Of a stretch of 8,655 nt of DNA, positions 1 through 6,365 are shown piece by piece. The position numbers and the translations under genes were made by a program. The notes beneath the pieces were generated by a model. That model had not been told where the DNA came from and did not search any database. It worked only from the letters and a program-made list of their open reading frames with translations. The stretch covers positions 1 through 8,655 of the forward strand of contig JAGSHA010000120.1 in the NCBI GenBank assembly GCA_023954795.1, given 5' to 3'. The stretch is from Oceanospirillaceae bacterium. GTDB taxonomy: Bacteria > Pseudomonadota > Gammaproteobacteria > Pseudomonadales > Balneatricaceae. Positions within the stretch are counted from its first letter, which is position 1; each line of letters starts with the position of its first letter.

Positions 1-814
1 CTTCCACAGCGGTGATCGCGTTATGTGTCCCGGTAGCATCCGATTCGATCACCGGCACAACCTCGGTTTCGCCAAACAGAGCCATCATCATCGACAAGGC
101 GAGTGATGGGTAATACTGATCTTCATAGCGCTGTAGCAGCGGTACACGGCGATAGACGCCGTCCACATCAACCGATGGGTTATCAAAGAAGCCACTCCAA
201 TATGTGCGTTCCTGAAGTAACGGCAGGTTGCCGATCATGCCATCGGCGGTCGGAAACGGGATCGATTCAAGACGGGGATCAGGTGCCAATACCGGTGCCG
301 CCAATGCACCTACCGTTTTTGCACCGGACCGATCAAGCGTGCCGTGATCAAACGGGAAACCCAGCACCACCGGCCGTGAATCGATCGCATCGGCAAAACG
401 CTGATCGGGATACAGGTAAGTGGATAACTTCAGCAGGTCCCGTACATTCAGGTTGGCTTCGCCCTCAGAGATCTGCTGCAAAGTGTATCGACTGATCTGG
501 GTATCAGGCTCAGGAAATACCGCGTCAAAACCCACAATCGCCACACCGTATTGATCAAACAATCGATCAACCATCGCGCCCACCTTGTCACGACTCCAGG
601 GCCAGCGCCCCTCCTGCGACATGGTTCTCTCGTCCACATCCACGATCACGATGCGTGGGTCCTGCTCGTCCAGCAGGGTTTGCTGCAACCGCAGGTCGTA
701 CAGATCCAGCTCAAACCGTTCCAGCAACAGCGGCCGGTTACCGGTCAACACCGGGATCAGCACCAGCAGCGTAATGAACAGGCCAAATAAAATGCGGATT
801 TTGCGTTGGTTCAT
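1..814 (-). CDS. CHASE2-domain sensor protein, N-terminal part (runs off the left edge)
   Basis: Reading leftwards from the ATG at 814 gives an open frame of 271 codons with no stop before the window edge. The protein starts MNQRKIRILFGLFITLLVLI, a short basic stretch then one membrane segment (about residues 8-24). This is followed by a CHASE2 extracytoplasmic sensor domain: RIVIVDVDE at about 54-62, the GRWPWSRDKVG signature at about 69-79 and VGFDAVFPEPD at about 94-104. In known CHASE2 proteins this domain is followed by transmembrane helices and a class III adenylate/guanylate cyclase, histidine kinase or GGDEF output. The output lies outside the window, so cyclase is only the commonest possibility. 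The start is 42 bp after the stop of the upstream ATPase gene, so the two are probably one operon. The ribosome site is weak (GGAT about 11 nt upstream). The family call is firm; the ligand is unknown. Confidence 0.85.
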   Translation of the reverse strand, partial: MNQRKIRILFGLFITLLVLIPVLTGNRPLLLERFELDLYDLRLQQTLLDEQDPRIVIVDVDERTMSQEGRWPWSRDKVGAMVDRLFDQYGVAIVGFDAVFPEPDTQISRYTLQQISEGEANLNVRDLLKLSTYLYPDQRFADAIDSRPVVLGFPFDHGTLDRSGAKTVGALAAPVLAPDPRLESIPFPTADGMIGNLPLLQERTYWSGFFDNPSVDVDGVYRRVPLLQRYEDQYYPSLALSMMMALFGETEVVPVIESDATGTHNAITAVE

Positions 815-856
815 AACGGTTTCATCCGTGATAACTCCGTTGAAGGTCGGGCGCGC

Positions 857-3103
857 TTATTCAGCGGCGACACGCTGTAGCTGTGGATAATCCAGATCGC
901 CGGAGAGGATTTTGTTTACACCATCAGCCAGCAACGTGGTCATCCCCTCCTCCATTGCCTGCCGGGTGATCTGGCCAACATCAGCGTTGTGGTTGATCAG
1001 GTCACGAATCTGGTCACTCGATACCAACAGCTCATGAATCGCCATACGACCGCGATACCCTGTATTCCCGCACTCGGCACAGCCTTTTGGTTTGTAGAGT
1101 GTGGATGCCGGTGTCAGCAGCAGGTTAGGATCGCCGGATTTACGGATCAGCAGTTCCACCTCGTCCTGTGTTGGCTGATACGGCTGCTTACAATCGCTGC
1201 ACAATTTACGCACCAGTCGCTGAGCCACAACCCCCACCAACGCTTCTGAGAAGTCATCCGGGTCCAAATCCAGTCCCAGCAAACGGGTGATCGTTTCCGG
1301 TGCCGAGTTGGTATGCAGGGTGGATAACACCAAATGGCCGGTTAATGATGCATCAACGGCTGCTTTCGCAGTTTCACGGTCACGCATCTCGCCGATCAGG
1401 ATCACATCCGGGTCAGCACGCAGGAAAGAACGCAACGCAGCGGGAAAATCCAGACCGATCTTAGGCCGTATCTGCACCTGCAATAAACCTGATTGGGTAA
1501 TCTCCACCGGATCTTCCGCTGTCCAGATCTTCTTATCCGGAGTATTCAACTCCGACAACAACGCGTGCAAGGTGGTCGTTTTACCCGAGCCGGTTGGCCC
1601 CACCACCAGCAACAGGCCATGGGGACGGGTCATCAACGTCTTCAACTCACGTGCATTGCGCTGGTTAAAGTTGAGTTTGTTAAACGGGATCGGTTCACCA
1701 CTTTGCAACAGACGTAACACCATCGCTTCGCCGTTCACGGTCGGGAGGGTGGCAACACGAAACTCCAGTAGCTGGTTTTGCATCCGTACGCTGAACTTAC
1801 CGTCTTGCGGGATACGGCGTTCGGAGATATCCATGTTCGCCATGATTTTGATGCGGGAGATGATCGCACGGGTGTGATTGTTGGGGATCTGGATACTCTC
1901 CTGACAATCACCGTCGATACGTAAACGAACCCGCGTCGGCTCACGCTCTTTGCCCGGTTCGATATGCACATCCGAGGCGTTCCAGCGTTTCGCATCCAGC
2001 AACAACTGGTTTACCAGTTGGACCACGTCGGATCCCTGACCGTCCAGTTCCTCGATCTCTTCGATCTCGCCCAGCCGGTCATTGCTGGACAGCACCAGTT
2101 CAACCTCGTCTGTTTGTTCGCTGGTATCTTCGAAACCGAGCGATGCCAGTCCAAGGTACTGATGAATATCATCCACTAAACCCACACAGATCTGCACATG
2201 TCGCGTCCCTAACAGATGCGCCATCGACAGCACCCGCGAGGTATCGTTGGGATCATCGATCAGGATAATCACCTGATCATCGCTCTTACCACTGGTCAAC
2301 AGCGCCAGATTGTTGCTTTTCAGGTAGCTGAGTTTGATGTTCTCGCATACCGGATGGATCTGGTAGGTTTCAGGCGCATAGGGCACAAACGGCACCTGAT
2401 AGTAACTTTCCAGCGAGCGGCCGATCTGCTCCGTGGTTAAACGGGCATCGTTGCGCAACAAACGGGTCAGCGGAAACGCGCTGCTCGCTTGTTTGATGTA
2501 GTGCTGCAGCTGGTAGGGTTCCAGCAACTGTTCATTGGTCAGGTATTCGTAAGGGCCGTTGGTACAGCCAAAGTCCGCACGAAATTTCTGCGCCAGCCGC
2601 TGAGCAAAGGCCTCTGCTTTCAACATGTCCTGCTGATCAAAGCTGTTGCCGTCGCTGCGGTTAATAATCTGCAACACCCCCAGCAACACCTGTTTGTGCT
2701 CAATCGGCACAACGACCATAGACTGTGATTCAAAGGTAATATTCGCGGTGAAGCTATCGTTGTAGCGCAGGTTGGGATGGATCTTCTTCAACTCATCCGC
2801 ATCACCCACATCTTTGATCAGCAGCGGCTTGCGAGAAAATGCCACATAACCAGAGATGGAGGTGGTACTGACAGGTACACGAATTTCGGTGAGATCATCG
2901 CCACTTTTACAGCGAGAATAGATATCGGTGCTGGCGAGATTGCGCTGGTAGATGGTGATACGTTCTGCTTTAAACAAACGCAGAATCGCGTGTTCTACCA
3001 GCGGAAAGGCGTCCGTAAAACTGCTGGACTGATTGATCAGACTCAGAACTTCGCTCAAGCTTGCATAAAACTGGGGCGAATCCTTTAACATCTCTTTGCT
3101 CAT
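857..3103 (-). CDS. GspE/PilB-family assembly ATPase with N-terminal GAF domain
   Basis: A 748-residue secretion ATPase that would power a type II secretion or type IV pilus-like machine at the inner membrane. Residues about 14-175 form a GAF-like domain. Residues about 180-320 resemble the T2SSE N-terminal domain (YYQVPFVPY, then ILIDDPND), without a clear c-di-GMP-binding MshEN motif. An acidic linker (about 325-358) leads to the ATPase core: Asp box RLRIDGD near 394, Walker A GPTGSGKT 502-509, Walker B DVILIGEMRD 566-575, His box from TGHLVLSTLHT at 588. A tetracysteine zinc motif follows (C635, C638, C675, C678), typical of GspE/PilB and not of the retraction ATPase PilT. All catalytic motifs are intact. 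An in-frame GTG at 3109 overlaps the AAGGTG ribosome site, which is correctly spaced (AAGG, 5 nt) for the ATG at 3103, so I chose that start. No pseudopilin, secretin or platform gene is visible nearby; a CHASE2 gene follows. Confidence 0.9.
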   Translation of the reverse strand: MSKEMLKDSPQFYASLSEVLSLINQSSSFTDAFPLVEHAILRLFKAERITIYQRNLASTDIYSRCKSGDDLTEIRVPVSTTSISGYVAFSRKPLLIKDVGDADELKKIHPNLRYNDSFTANITFESQSMVVVPIEHKQVLLGVLQIINRSDGNSFDQQDMLKAEAFAQRLAQKFRADFGCTNGPYEYLTNEQLLEPYQLQHYIKQASSAFPLTRLLRNDARLTTEQIGRSLESYYQVPFVPYAPETYQIHPVCENIKLSYLKSNNLALLTSGKSDDQVIILIDDPNDTSRVLSMAHLLGTRHVQICVGLVDDIHQYLGLASLGFEDTSEQTDEVELVLSSNDRLGEIEEIEELDGQGSDVVQLVNQLLLDAKRWNASDVHIEPGKEREPTRVRLRIDGDCQESIQIPNNHTRAIISRIKIMANMDISERRIPQDGKFSVRMQNQLLEFRVATLPTVNGEAMVLRLLQSGEPIPFNKLNFNQRNARELKTLMTRPHGLLLVVGPTGSGKTTTLHALLSELNTPDKKIWTAEDPVEITQSGLLQVQIRPKIGLDFPAALRSFLRADPDVILIGEMRDRETAKAAVDASLTGHLVLSTLHTNSAPETITRLLGLDLDPDDFSEALVGVVAQRLVRKLCSDCKQPYQPTQDEVELLIRKSGDPNLLLTPASTLYKPKGCAECGNTGYRGRMAIHELLVSSDQIRDLINHNADVGQITRQAMEEGMTTLLADGVNKILSGDLDYPQLQRVAAE

Positions 3104-3118
3104 ACACACCTTGGCGCT

Positions 3119-3139
3119 TCAGGTCTCCGTTTGACCTGA
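3119..3139. repeat. Inverted repeat over the predicted ATPase transcription start (possible operator)
   Basis: TCAGGTC (3119-3125) and GACCTGA (3133-3139) are perfect 7-bp inverted arms with a 7-bp spacer. The repeat touches the candidate -10 box and spans the predicted start, the usual place for a repressor operator. In RNA it could instead form a small hairpin just upstream of the AAGG ribosome site. No T-run follows, so it is not a terminator. The cognate regulator is unknown. Confidence 0.45.
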
Positions 3140-3167
3140 TTCTAAAGAGCGCCGGGCGTACTGGAAA
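3139..3167 (-). promoter_or_regulatory. Candidate sigma70 promoter of the GAF-ATPase gene
   Basis: On the minus strand TTTCCA (3162-3167, 4 of 6 to the -35 consensus) is separated by exactly 17 bp from TAGAAT (3139-3144, 5 of 6 to the -10 consensus). Transcription would start near 3132, giving a leader of about 29 nt before the ATG at 3103. It lies in the 130-bp gap after the TraB/GumN gene, so the ATPase and CHASE2 genes could be transcribed independently of it. Judged by eye only. Confidence 0.5.
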
Positions 3168-3233
3168 GCCTAAGTTAGTGTCGAAGCCTTTAAGCCCGTC
3201 TTCAAGTAAGGTGGATACGGGAGCTGGATGTTC

Positions 3234-4097
3234 CTATTCCAGCTGTGTGATGGAATACCCTTTCCCCTGTAACTGCTTGAGCAGACCATCCGGTCCCAGC
3301 AGGTGCGCAGCGCCCACCAACACAAACTCCTCTTCGGGCGTATCAAACATATTTAAAATCTGTGGCATCCAATTGTTATTTCGCTGCACCAGCAGCTCCT
3401 GATACAACTTTGGATAATCTTCTGGCATATCTTCCAGCACCGCGCCTTCAAGGGCTTTTACATCACCGGAACGCCACGCATCGATGATGGTACGAATACC
3501 ATCACGGGTTTTATGCGCATCCGCCAGCGTTTGACTGACAAACTGGTCTTCAACGCCTTCCCCCATATTGGCCACGAAATGCAGGTGATCATCGACCGAC
3601 TCAAGCCCCCGCACCGGTTTACCACTCGCCTGTGCCTGATTATGAAAGATGGTATCCACCCCTTCATGCTGAATACCCGCTTTGGCGAGCTCGATACTCA
3701 GTACCGTTAGCGCGACACCCGCTGGCGTCAGCCGCTCAAACATCGTGATAGGAACACCTTCAGTGCTGGCAAAACGCTCGACCTGACTGAAGGTTTCAGC
3801 ACTGACCACGTCTCGAAGGGAGCGACCATCAGAGTAGGTCAGCATGCCCAGCAAGCGCATGGAGTTCTCCGGTAAGGTCATTTTTGCAATGTCAGTTTCC
3901 AGCACCAGCACATCGGTGTCGTCAAAAATCCGATGAAACGTGGCCGGTAACGGTAGATCGCTTGATGAGAGAACATGGATGGTGCCGCCCAGAAAGAGAC
4001 GGTCCTTCCCCTTCTCTACCTGCCACACTGAGGTCTCTGCATGGGCGATGCCACAGGACAGCAATGCTCCTGAAATCCATAAGGCCAGCTTGTTCAT
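3234..4097 (-). CDS. TraB/GumN (YbaP-like) family exported protein
   Basis: A 287-residue protein, usual length for the bacterial TraB/PrgY/GumN family, which is related to Tiki-type putative metalloproteases. Residues 1-20 look like a Sec signal peptide (basic K3, hydrophobic core, AHA-ET cleavage site), so the mature protein is probably periplasmic. A cysteine at 15 (LLSC) gives a poor lipobox, so lipoprotein processing is less likely. Family motifs are in order: GGTIHVLSSSDLPLP at 37-51 with the first GxxH, LETD at 66-69, the conserved GIQHEGVDTIFHNQA block at 141-155, GLES at 164-167, QRNNNW at 238-243, and the second GxxH in VGAAHLLGPDGLL at 261-273. The predicted active-site residues (two GxxH histidines, E67, N240/N241 area) are present. 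The ATG at 4097 has an AGGAG ribosome site 8 nt upstream. Substrate and role are unknown; pheromone-shutdown and xanthan links of namesakes should not be transferred. Confidence 0.88.
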   Translation of the reverse strand: MNKLALWISGALLSCGIAHAETSVWQVEKGKDRLFLGGTIHVLSSSDLPLPATFHRIFDDTDVLVLETDIAKMTLPENSMRLLGMLTYSDGRSLRDVVSAETFSQVERFASTEGVPITMFERLTPAGVALTVLSIELAKAGIQHEGVDTIFHNQAQASGKPVRGLESVDDHLHFVANMGEGVEDQFVSQTLADAHKTRDGIRTIIDAWRSGDVKALEGAVLEDMPEDYPKLYQELLVQRNNNWMPQILNMFDTPEEEFVLVGAAHLLGPDGLLKQLQGKGYSITQLE

Positions 4098-4105
4098 TCG
4101 CTAAT

Positions 4106-4110
4106 CTCCT
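4106..4110 (-). promoter_or_regulatory. Ribosome binding site of the TraB/GumN gene
   Basis: AGGAG on the minus strand, 8 nt before the ATG at 4097. It is the best ribosome site in the window and fixes this start. Confidence 0.8.
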
Positions 4111-4123
4111 GTCACCTAATCAA

Positions 4124-4140
4124 TATGCTTCAGCATAGCA
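4124..4140 (-). promoter_or_regulatory. Palindrome with extended -10 box, candidate TraB/GumN promoter
   Basis: The plus strand reads TATGCT-TC-AGCATA (4124-4137), a perfect 6-bp inverted repeat with a 2-bp centre. On the minus strand the right arm forms TGCTATGCT (4132-4140), an extended -10 element (TGn then TATGCT, 4 of 6). No good -35 box is seen at the right distance, as tolerated for extended -10 promoters. Transcription would start near 4125 inside the palindrome, about 28 nt before the start codon, so the repeat could be an operator. Chance similarity is possible. Confidence 0.35.
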
Positions 4141-4172
4141 GCCCCACCCACAGAAGCGCAGACGCAACGTGT

Positions 4173-4209
4173 TTGTCACGCAGACAAGAGATCATGTTGA
4201 TTCAATAAT
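4173..4209 (+). promoter_or_regulatory. Possible promoter region for the two-receiver gene
   Basis: In the 114-bp divergent gap, two weak plus-strand arrangements are visible: TTGTCA (4173-4178) with a poor -10 17-18 bp downstream, or CAGACA (4181-4186) with AATAAT (4204-4209, 5 of 6) at 17 bp. The second would start RNA near 4216, inside the longest reading of the gene, and would favour the internal ATG at 4275. TTGTC/GACAA (4173-4177, 4183-4187) is a short inverted repeat, and GCAGAC recurs at 4158 and 4180, two helical turns apart. Confidence 0.25.
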
Positions 4210-4211
4210 GG

Positions 4212-5069
4212 GTGAATATGCGCTATGTTTATGATCCTAAAGCGAATAGCACACACTTTGAGGTTGATGTAGAAATGGAGCGTTTGTCGCAAAGCGATCT
4301 GAACATCCTGCTGGTTGAACCATCAGCGATGCAGCGGAAGATCATTGAGCATGAGCTGAATCACGAACAAGTGACAGCGATCGATCAGGCAGCCACCATC
4401 AACGAGGCAGTACAAAGTATTGGCGCAGTCAGCCCGGATCTGATTGCCAGCGCATTGTATTTCGAAGACGGCACAGCACTAGACCTGCTTCGACAAGTGC
4501 GTGAACTACCGCACTGTGCCGAAACTCCGTTTATGCTAGTGACCAGTGAAACCCGTCTGGCACAGCTTGAAGTGTTTAAACAGTCCGGTGTGGTCGCCAT
4601 TCTGCCTAAACCGTTCACTCGTCAGCACCTCAACAGCGCACTCAACGCGACGGTTGAACTCCTGTCTCCGGAAGAACTGGAGCTGGAAAACTACGAAATT
4701 ATGTCGCTGAAGGCACTGGTTGTGGACGACAGCACCATGGCCCGCAAGATGATTTCCCGGGTATTGAATAATCTCGGTGTCACTGACATTGTGGAGGCGG
4801 TTGATGGTGCTGAAGCGATCGCCGAGTTGTCGGAAACGATCGTGGATTTTGTCGTGACCGATTTCAACATGCCAAATGTCGATGGCGCTGAACTCACCAC
4901 CTATATCCGCAACAGCAAGAGCTTGTCATCACTGCCTGTGATGATGGTGACCTCAGAGCAGGACGAAACCAAGCTCAGCCATATTAATCACTGTGGTATC
5001 GATGCACTGATCGACAAACCGTTTTCACCGGTCGAAGTTAAATGCCTGTTACACCGCCTGCTTGACTGA
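4212..5069 (+). CDS. Response regulator with two receiver domains (first one lacks the phospho-Asp), no output domain
   Basis: Up to 285 residues, all accounted for by two CheY-like receiver folds. REC1 (about 30-150) begins NILLVEP with E36-P37 in place of the acidic pair. It has alanine (A81, in IASALYFEDG) where the phosphorylated aspartate should be, but keeps T111 and K133 (LPKPF), so it cannot be phosphorylated in the normal way. REC2 (about 166-285) is canonical: D172-D173, phospho-acceptor D217 in VTDFNMPNVDG, T247, K269 in DKPF. The second half resembles chemotaxis CheY more than transcriptional regulators. There is no DNA-binding, GGDEF, EAL or HD-GYP output, so it probably works by protein-protein contact. 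No histidine kinase gene is in the window. The start is uncertain: GTG at 4212 and ATG at 4218 lack a ribosome site, while the in-frame ATG at 4275 (264 residues) has GAGGT 10 nt upstream and still includes both domains. Confidence 0.87.
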   Translation: MNMRYVYDPKANSTHFEVDVEMERLSQSDLNILLVEPSAMQRKIIEHELNHEQVTAIDQAATINEAVQSIGAVSPDLIASALYFEDGTALDLLRQVRELPHCAETPFMLVTSETRLAQLEVFKQSGVVAILPKPFTRQHLNSALNATVELLSPEELELENYEIMSLKALVVDDSTMARKMISRVLNNLGVTDIVEAVDGAEAIAELSETIVDFVVTDFNMPNVDGAELTTYIRNSKSLSSLPVMMVTSEQDETKLSHINHCGIDALIDKPFSPVEVKCLLHRLLD

Positions 5070-5088
5070 GTAGCCAGAACAATTGCAT

Positions 5089-5137
5089 CAGAACTGAAAC
5101 AGCCCGGTGAAAGTTCAACCGGGCTGTTTCAGTTCTG
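5089..5137. terminator. Bidirectional hairpin between convergent genes
   Basis: Perfect 20-bp inverted repeat: left arm 5089-5108, right arm 5118-5137, loop 5109-5117 (GAAAGTTCA). The GC-rich core AGCCCGGT/ACCGGGCT is flanked by GAAAC on one side and GTTTC on the other, so RNA from either strand has the same GGGCTGTTTCAGTT after the core. It sits between the stop of the two-receiver gene (5069) and the stop of the glycosyltransferase (5147). The T-tract is interrupted, so factor-independent strength is uncertain; it could also act as a 3' stabilising stem. Confidence 0.75.
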
Positions 5138-5146
5138 GCTGACTAC

Positions 5147-6295
5147 TTAACGCTTTTGTGCTGCGTTCAGCGTGTCTTCCATCGCTTGCGCATACGCGGG
5201 TCTGAGCTGAGACCAGCTAAGCGAGTGAACATCAGGGACCTCAGCCTCCCCGTCTCTTAGTCGCTCTGCATGCTGAAGAATACAATCCGCCGCTAACTCT
5301 GCTTCTTGCACAATATCACTGCCGCAATCTTTATAGAGATAGGATGGTGAAAACAGCTCGGGATAAACCTCCCGCCCCGGTAACACCGGAATACACCCCA
5401 TCGCTACCGCTTCAAGCACCGACAATCCCTGAAACTCATGGGTCGCGGTAGACAGCATCACATCTCCGGCATGTAACCAGTTCAAATATTCCTCACGGCT
5501 CTCGGCATAGCCAAACTGATCCAGTCGATGCGCGAATTCCGTTTCAATCTGATCAAAGTCTTTTGGCGAATGACGAAAACGCTCACCCAACACACAAAGG
5601 CGAAAATCGATTCCGCGCTGCTCCAGCACCTGCAATATTGCCAGTAAGCGATCCGGGCCTTTATCAAACTCCCAACGCGCCGCCCAGATCAGGCGTAAGG
5701 GCCGTTTATCAGCAGGTTGCTTTGTACACCAGGCAATCGTGGGATCAGATTCTGATGGTGATGCTACATAAAGACTATCTGGCAATGGCACATGCACAAC
5801 CTCACACCGGGCAGACAGTTGGTCAATCAGTCCGGTAGGAACCTGATCGGGCAACTTTTTCAGCAGTTTTCGAGCGCCAGACAGAAAAGTGCTGCGGTTG
5901 TATTCGGTGTTAAACAACACCCGATCCGCAGCCAAAGCGGTATAGATGTTAAGGATCTTCGGCTCGACACTGCCAAACTCCCGGCCCGATTCAGGGTAAG
6001 CAAACTGGTTTTCGTGAAAATAGACCAGCGTTGGGATCGCTGCTAACTGGGGGGCCATTCCTTTCAGCGCCGACAGATCCGTCATGGACGTTGCGATAAT
6101 CAGGTCATATGGCTGACTAAGGATGTCCTGCTCACCAAACGCCCAACTCAGGCTGTTGCCACGAATCCGCCAGGAAAAATAACGTGGCGGCAGACTCAGC
6201 ACCTGCCAGTCATGCTCGGGGAACTCAGCCACCAGCGCTTTACGCCAATAGATATGGCTGGCGGCATCATATGCGGAAAGCAGGAGTATTTTCAT
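5147..6295 (-). CDS. QTMAN-like (DUF3524) glycosyltransferase, probable tRNA-queuosine mannosyltransferase homologue
   Basis: A 382-residue GT-B fold, GT4-like glycosyltransferase. It resembles the animal tRNA-queuosine alpha-mannosyltransferase (QTMAN/GTDC1), which adds mannose to queuosine in the anticodon of tRNA-Asp. Shared features recalled from the human protein are SH at 13-14 after the first strand, the W-x-W/R-x-R segment (SWRIRG 41-46), YFHENQ-x2-YP at 92-101, and W-x2-RWE-x-DK-x-P at 204-214 with the donor-phosphate residues R207 and K212. STATHEFQGLSVLEAV at 282-297 contains the E-x7-E motif (E287, E295), followed by VYPELF at 310-315. The bacterial protein lacks the long mid-protein insertion of the human enzyme. 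The ATG at 6295 begins directly at beta-strand 1, so the start is sound although the ribosome site is weak (AGGG about 13 nt upstream). The family call is good; acceptor and sugar in bacteria are inference. Other GT4 enzymes of surface polysaccharides are the alternative, but no such cluster is nearby. Confidence 0.85.
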   Translation of the reverse strand: MKILLLSAYDAASHIYWRKALVAEFPEHDWQVLSLPPRYFSWRIRGNSLSWAFGEQDILSQPYDLIIATSMTDLSALKGMAPQLAAIPTLVYFHENQFAYPESGREFGSVEPKILNIYTALAADRVLFNTEYNRSTFLSGARKLLKKLPDQVPTGLIDQLSARCEVVHVPLPDSLYVASPSESDPTIAWCTKQPADKRPLRLIWAARWEFDKGPDRLLAILQVLEQRGIDFRLCVLGERFRHSPKDFDQIETEFAHRLDQFGYAESREEYLNWLHAGDVMLSTATHEFQGLSVLEAVAMGCIPVLPGREVYPELFSPSYLYKDCGSDIVQEAELAADCILQHAERLRDGEAEVPDVHSLSWSQLRPAYAQAMEDTLNAAQKR

Positions 6296-6319
6296 GGATG
6301 CGATAAAACCCTAGGCACA

Positions 6320-6340
6320 ATTTAGAAACGATTTAGAAAC
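6320..6340. repeat. Tandem 10-bp direct repeat, 11-bp period
   Basis: ATTTAGAAAC occurs at 6320-6329 and again at 6331-6340, separated by one base, so the copies lie on the same helical face. They fall in the likely leader of the glycosyltransferase gene, 25-45 bp before its ATG. This could be a regulator half-site pair or a chance duplication. Confidence 0.6.
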
Positions 6341-6365
6341 AACAGAAGAAGCGGTTCAGCGGGCT

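Noticed and set aside
103..890. Plus-strand open frames of 79-130 codons in the leftmost region
   Set aside because: They lie opposite the CHASE2 gene, which has clear domain motifs; the plus-strand translations show no domain and no ribosome site.
1287..1877. 196-codon plus-strand open frame
   Set aside because: It is opposite the catalytic core of the GspE/PilB-type ATPase and is a shadow of it.
3104..3109. GTG start for the GAF-ATPase
   Set aside because: The GTG is part of the AAGGTG ribosome site that serves the ATG at 3103.
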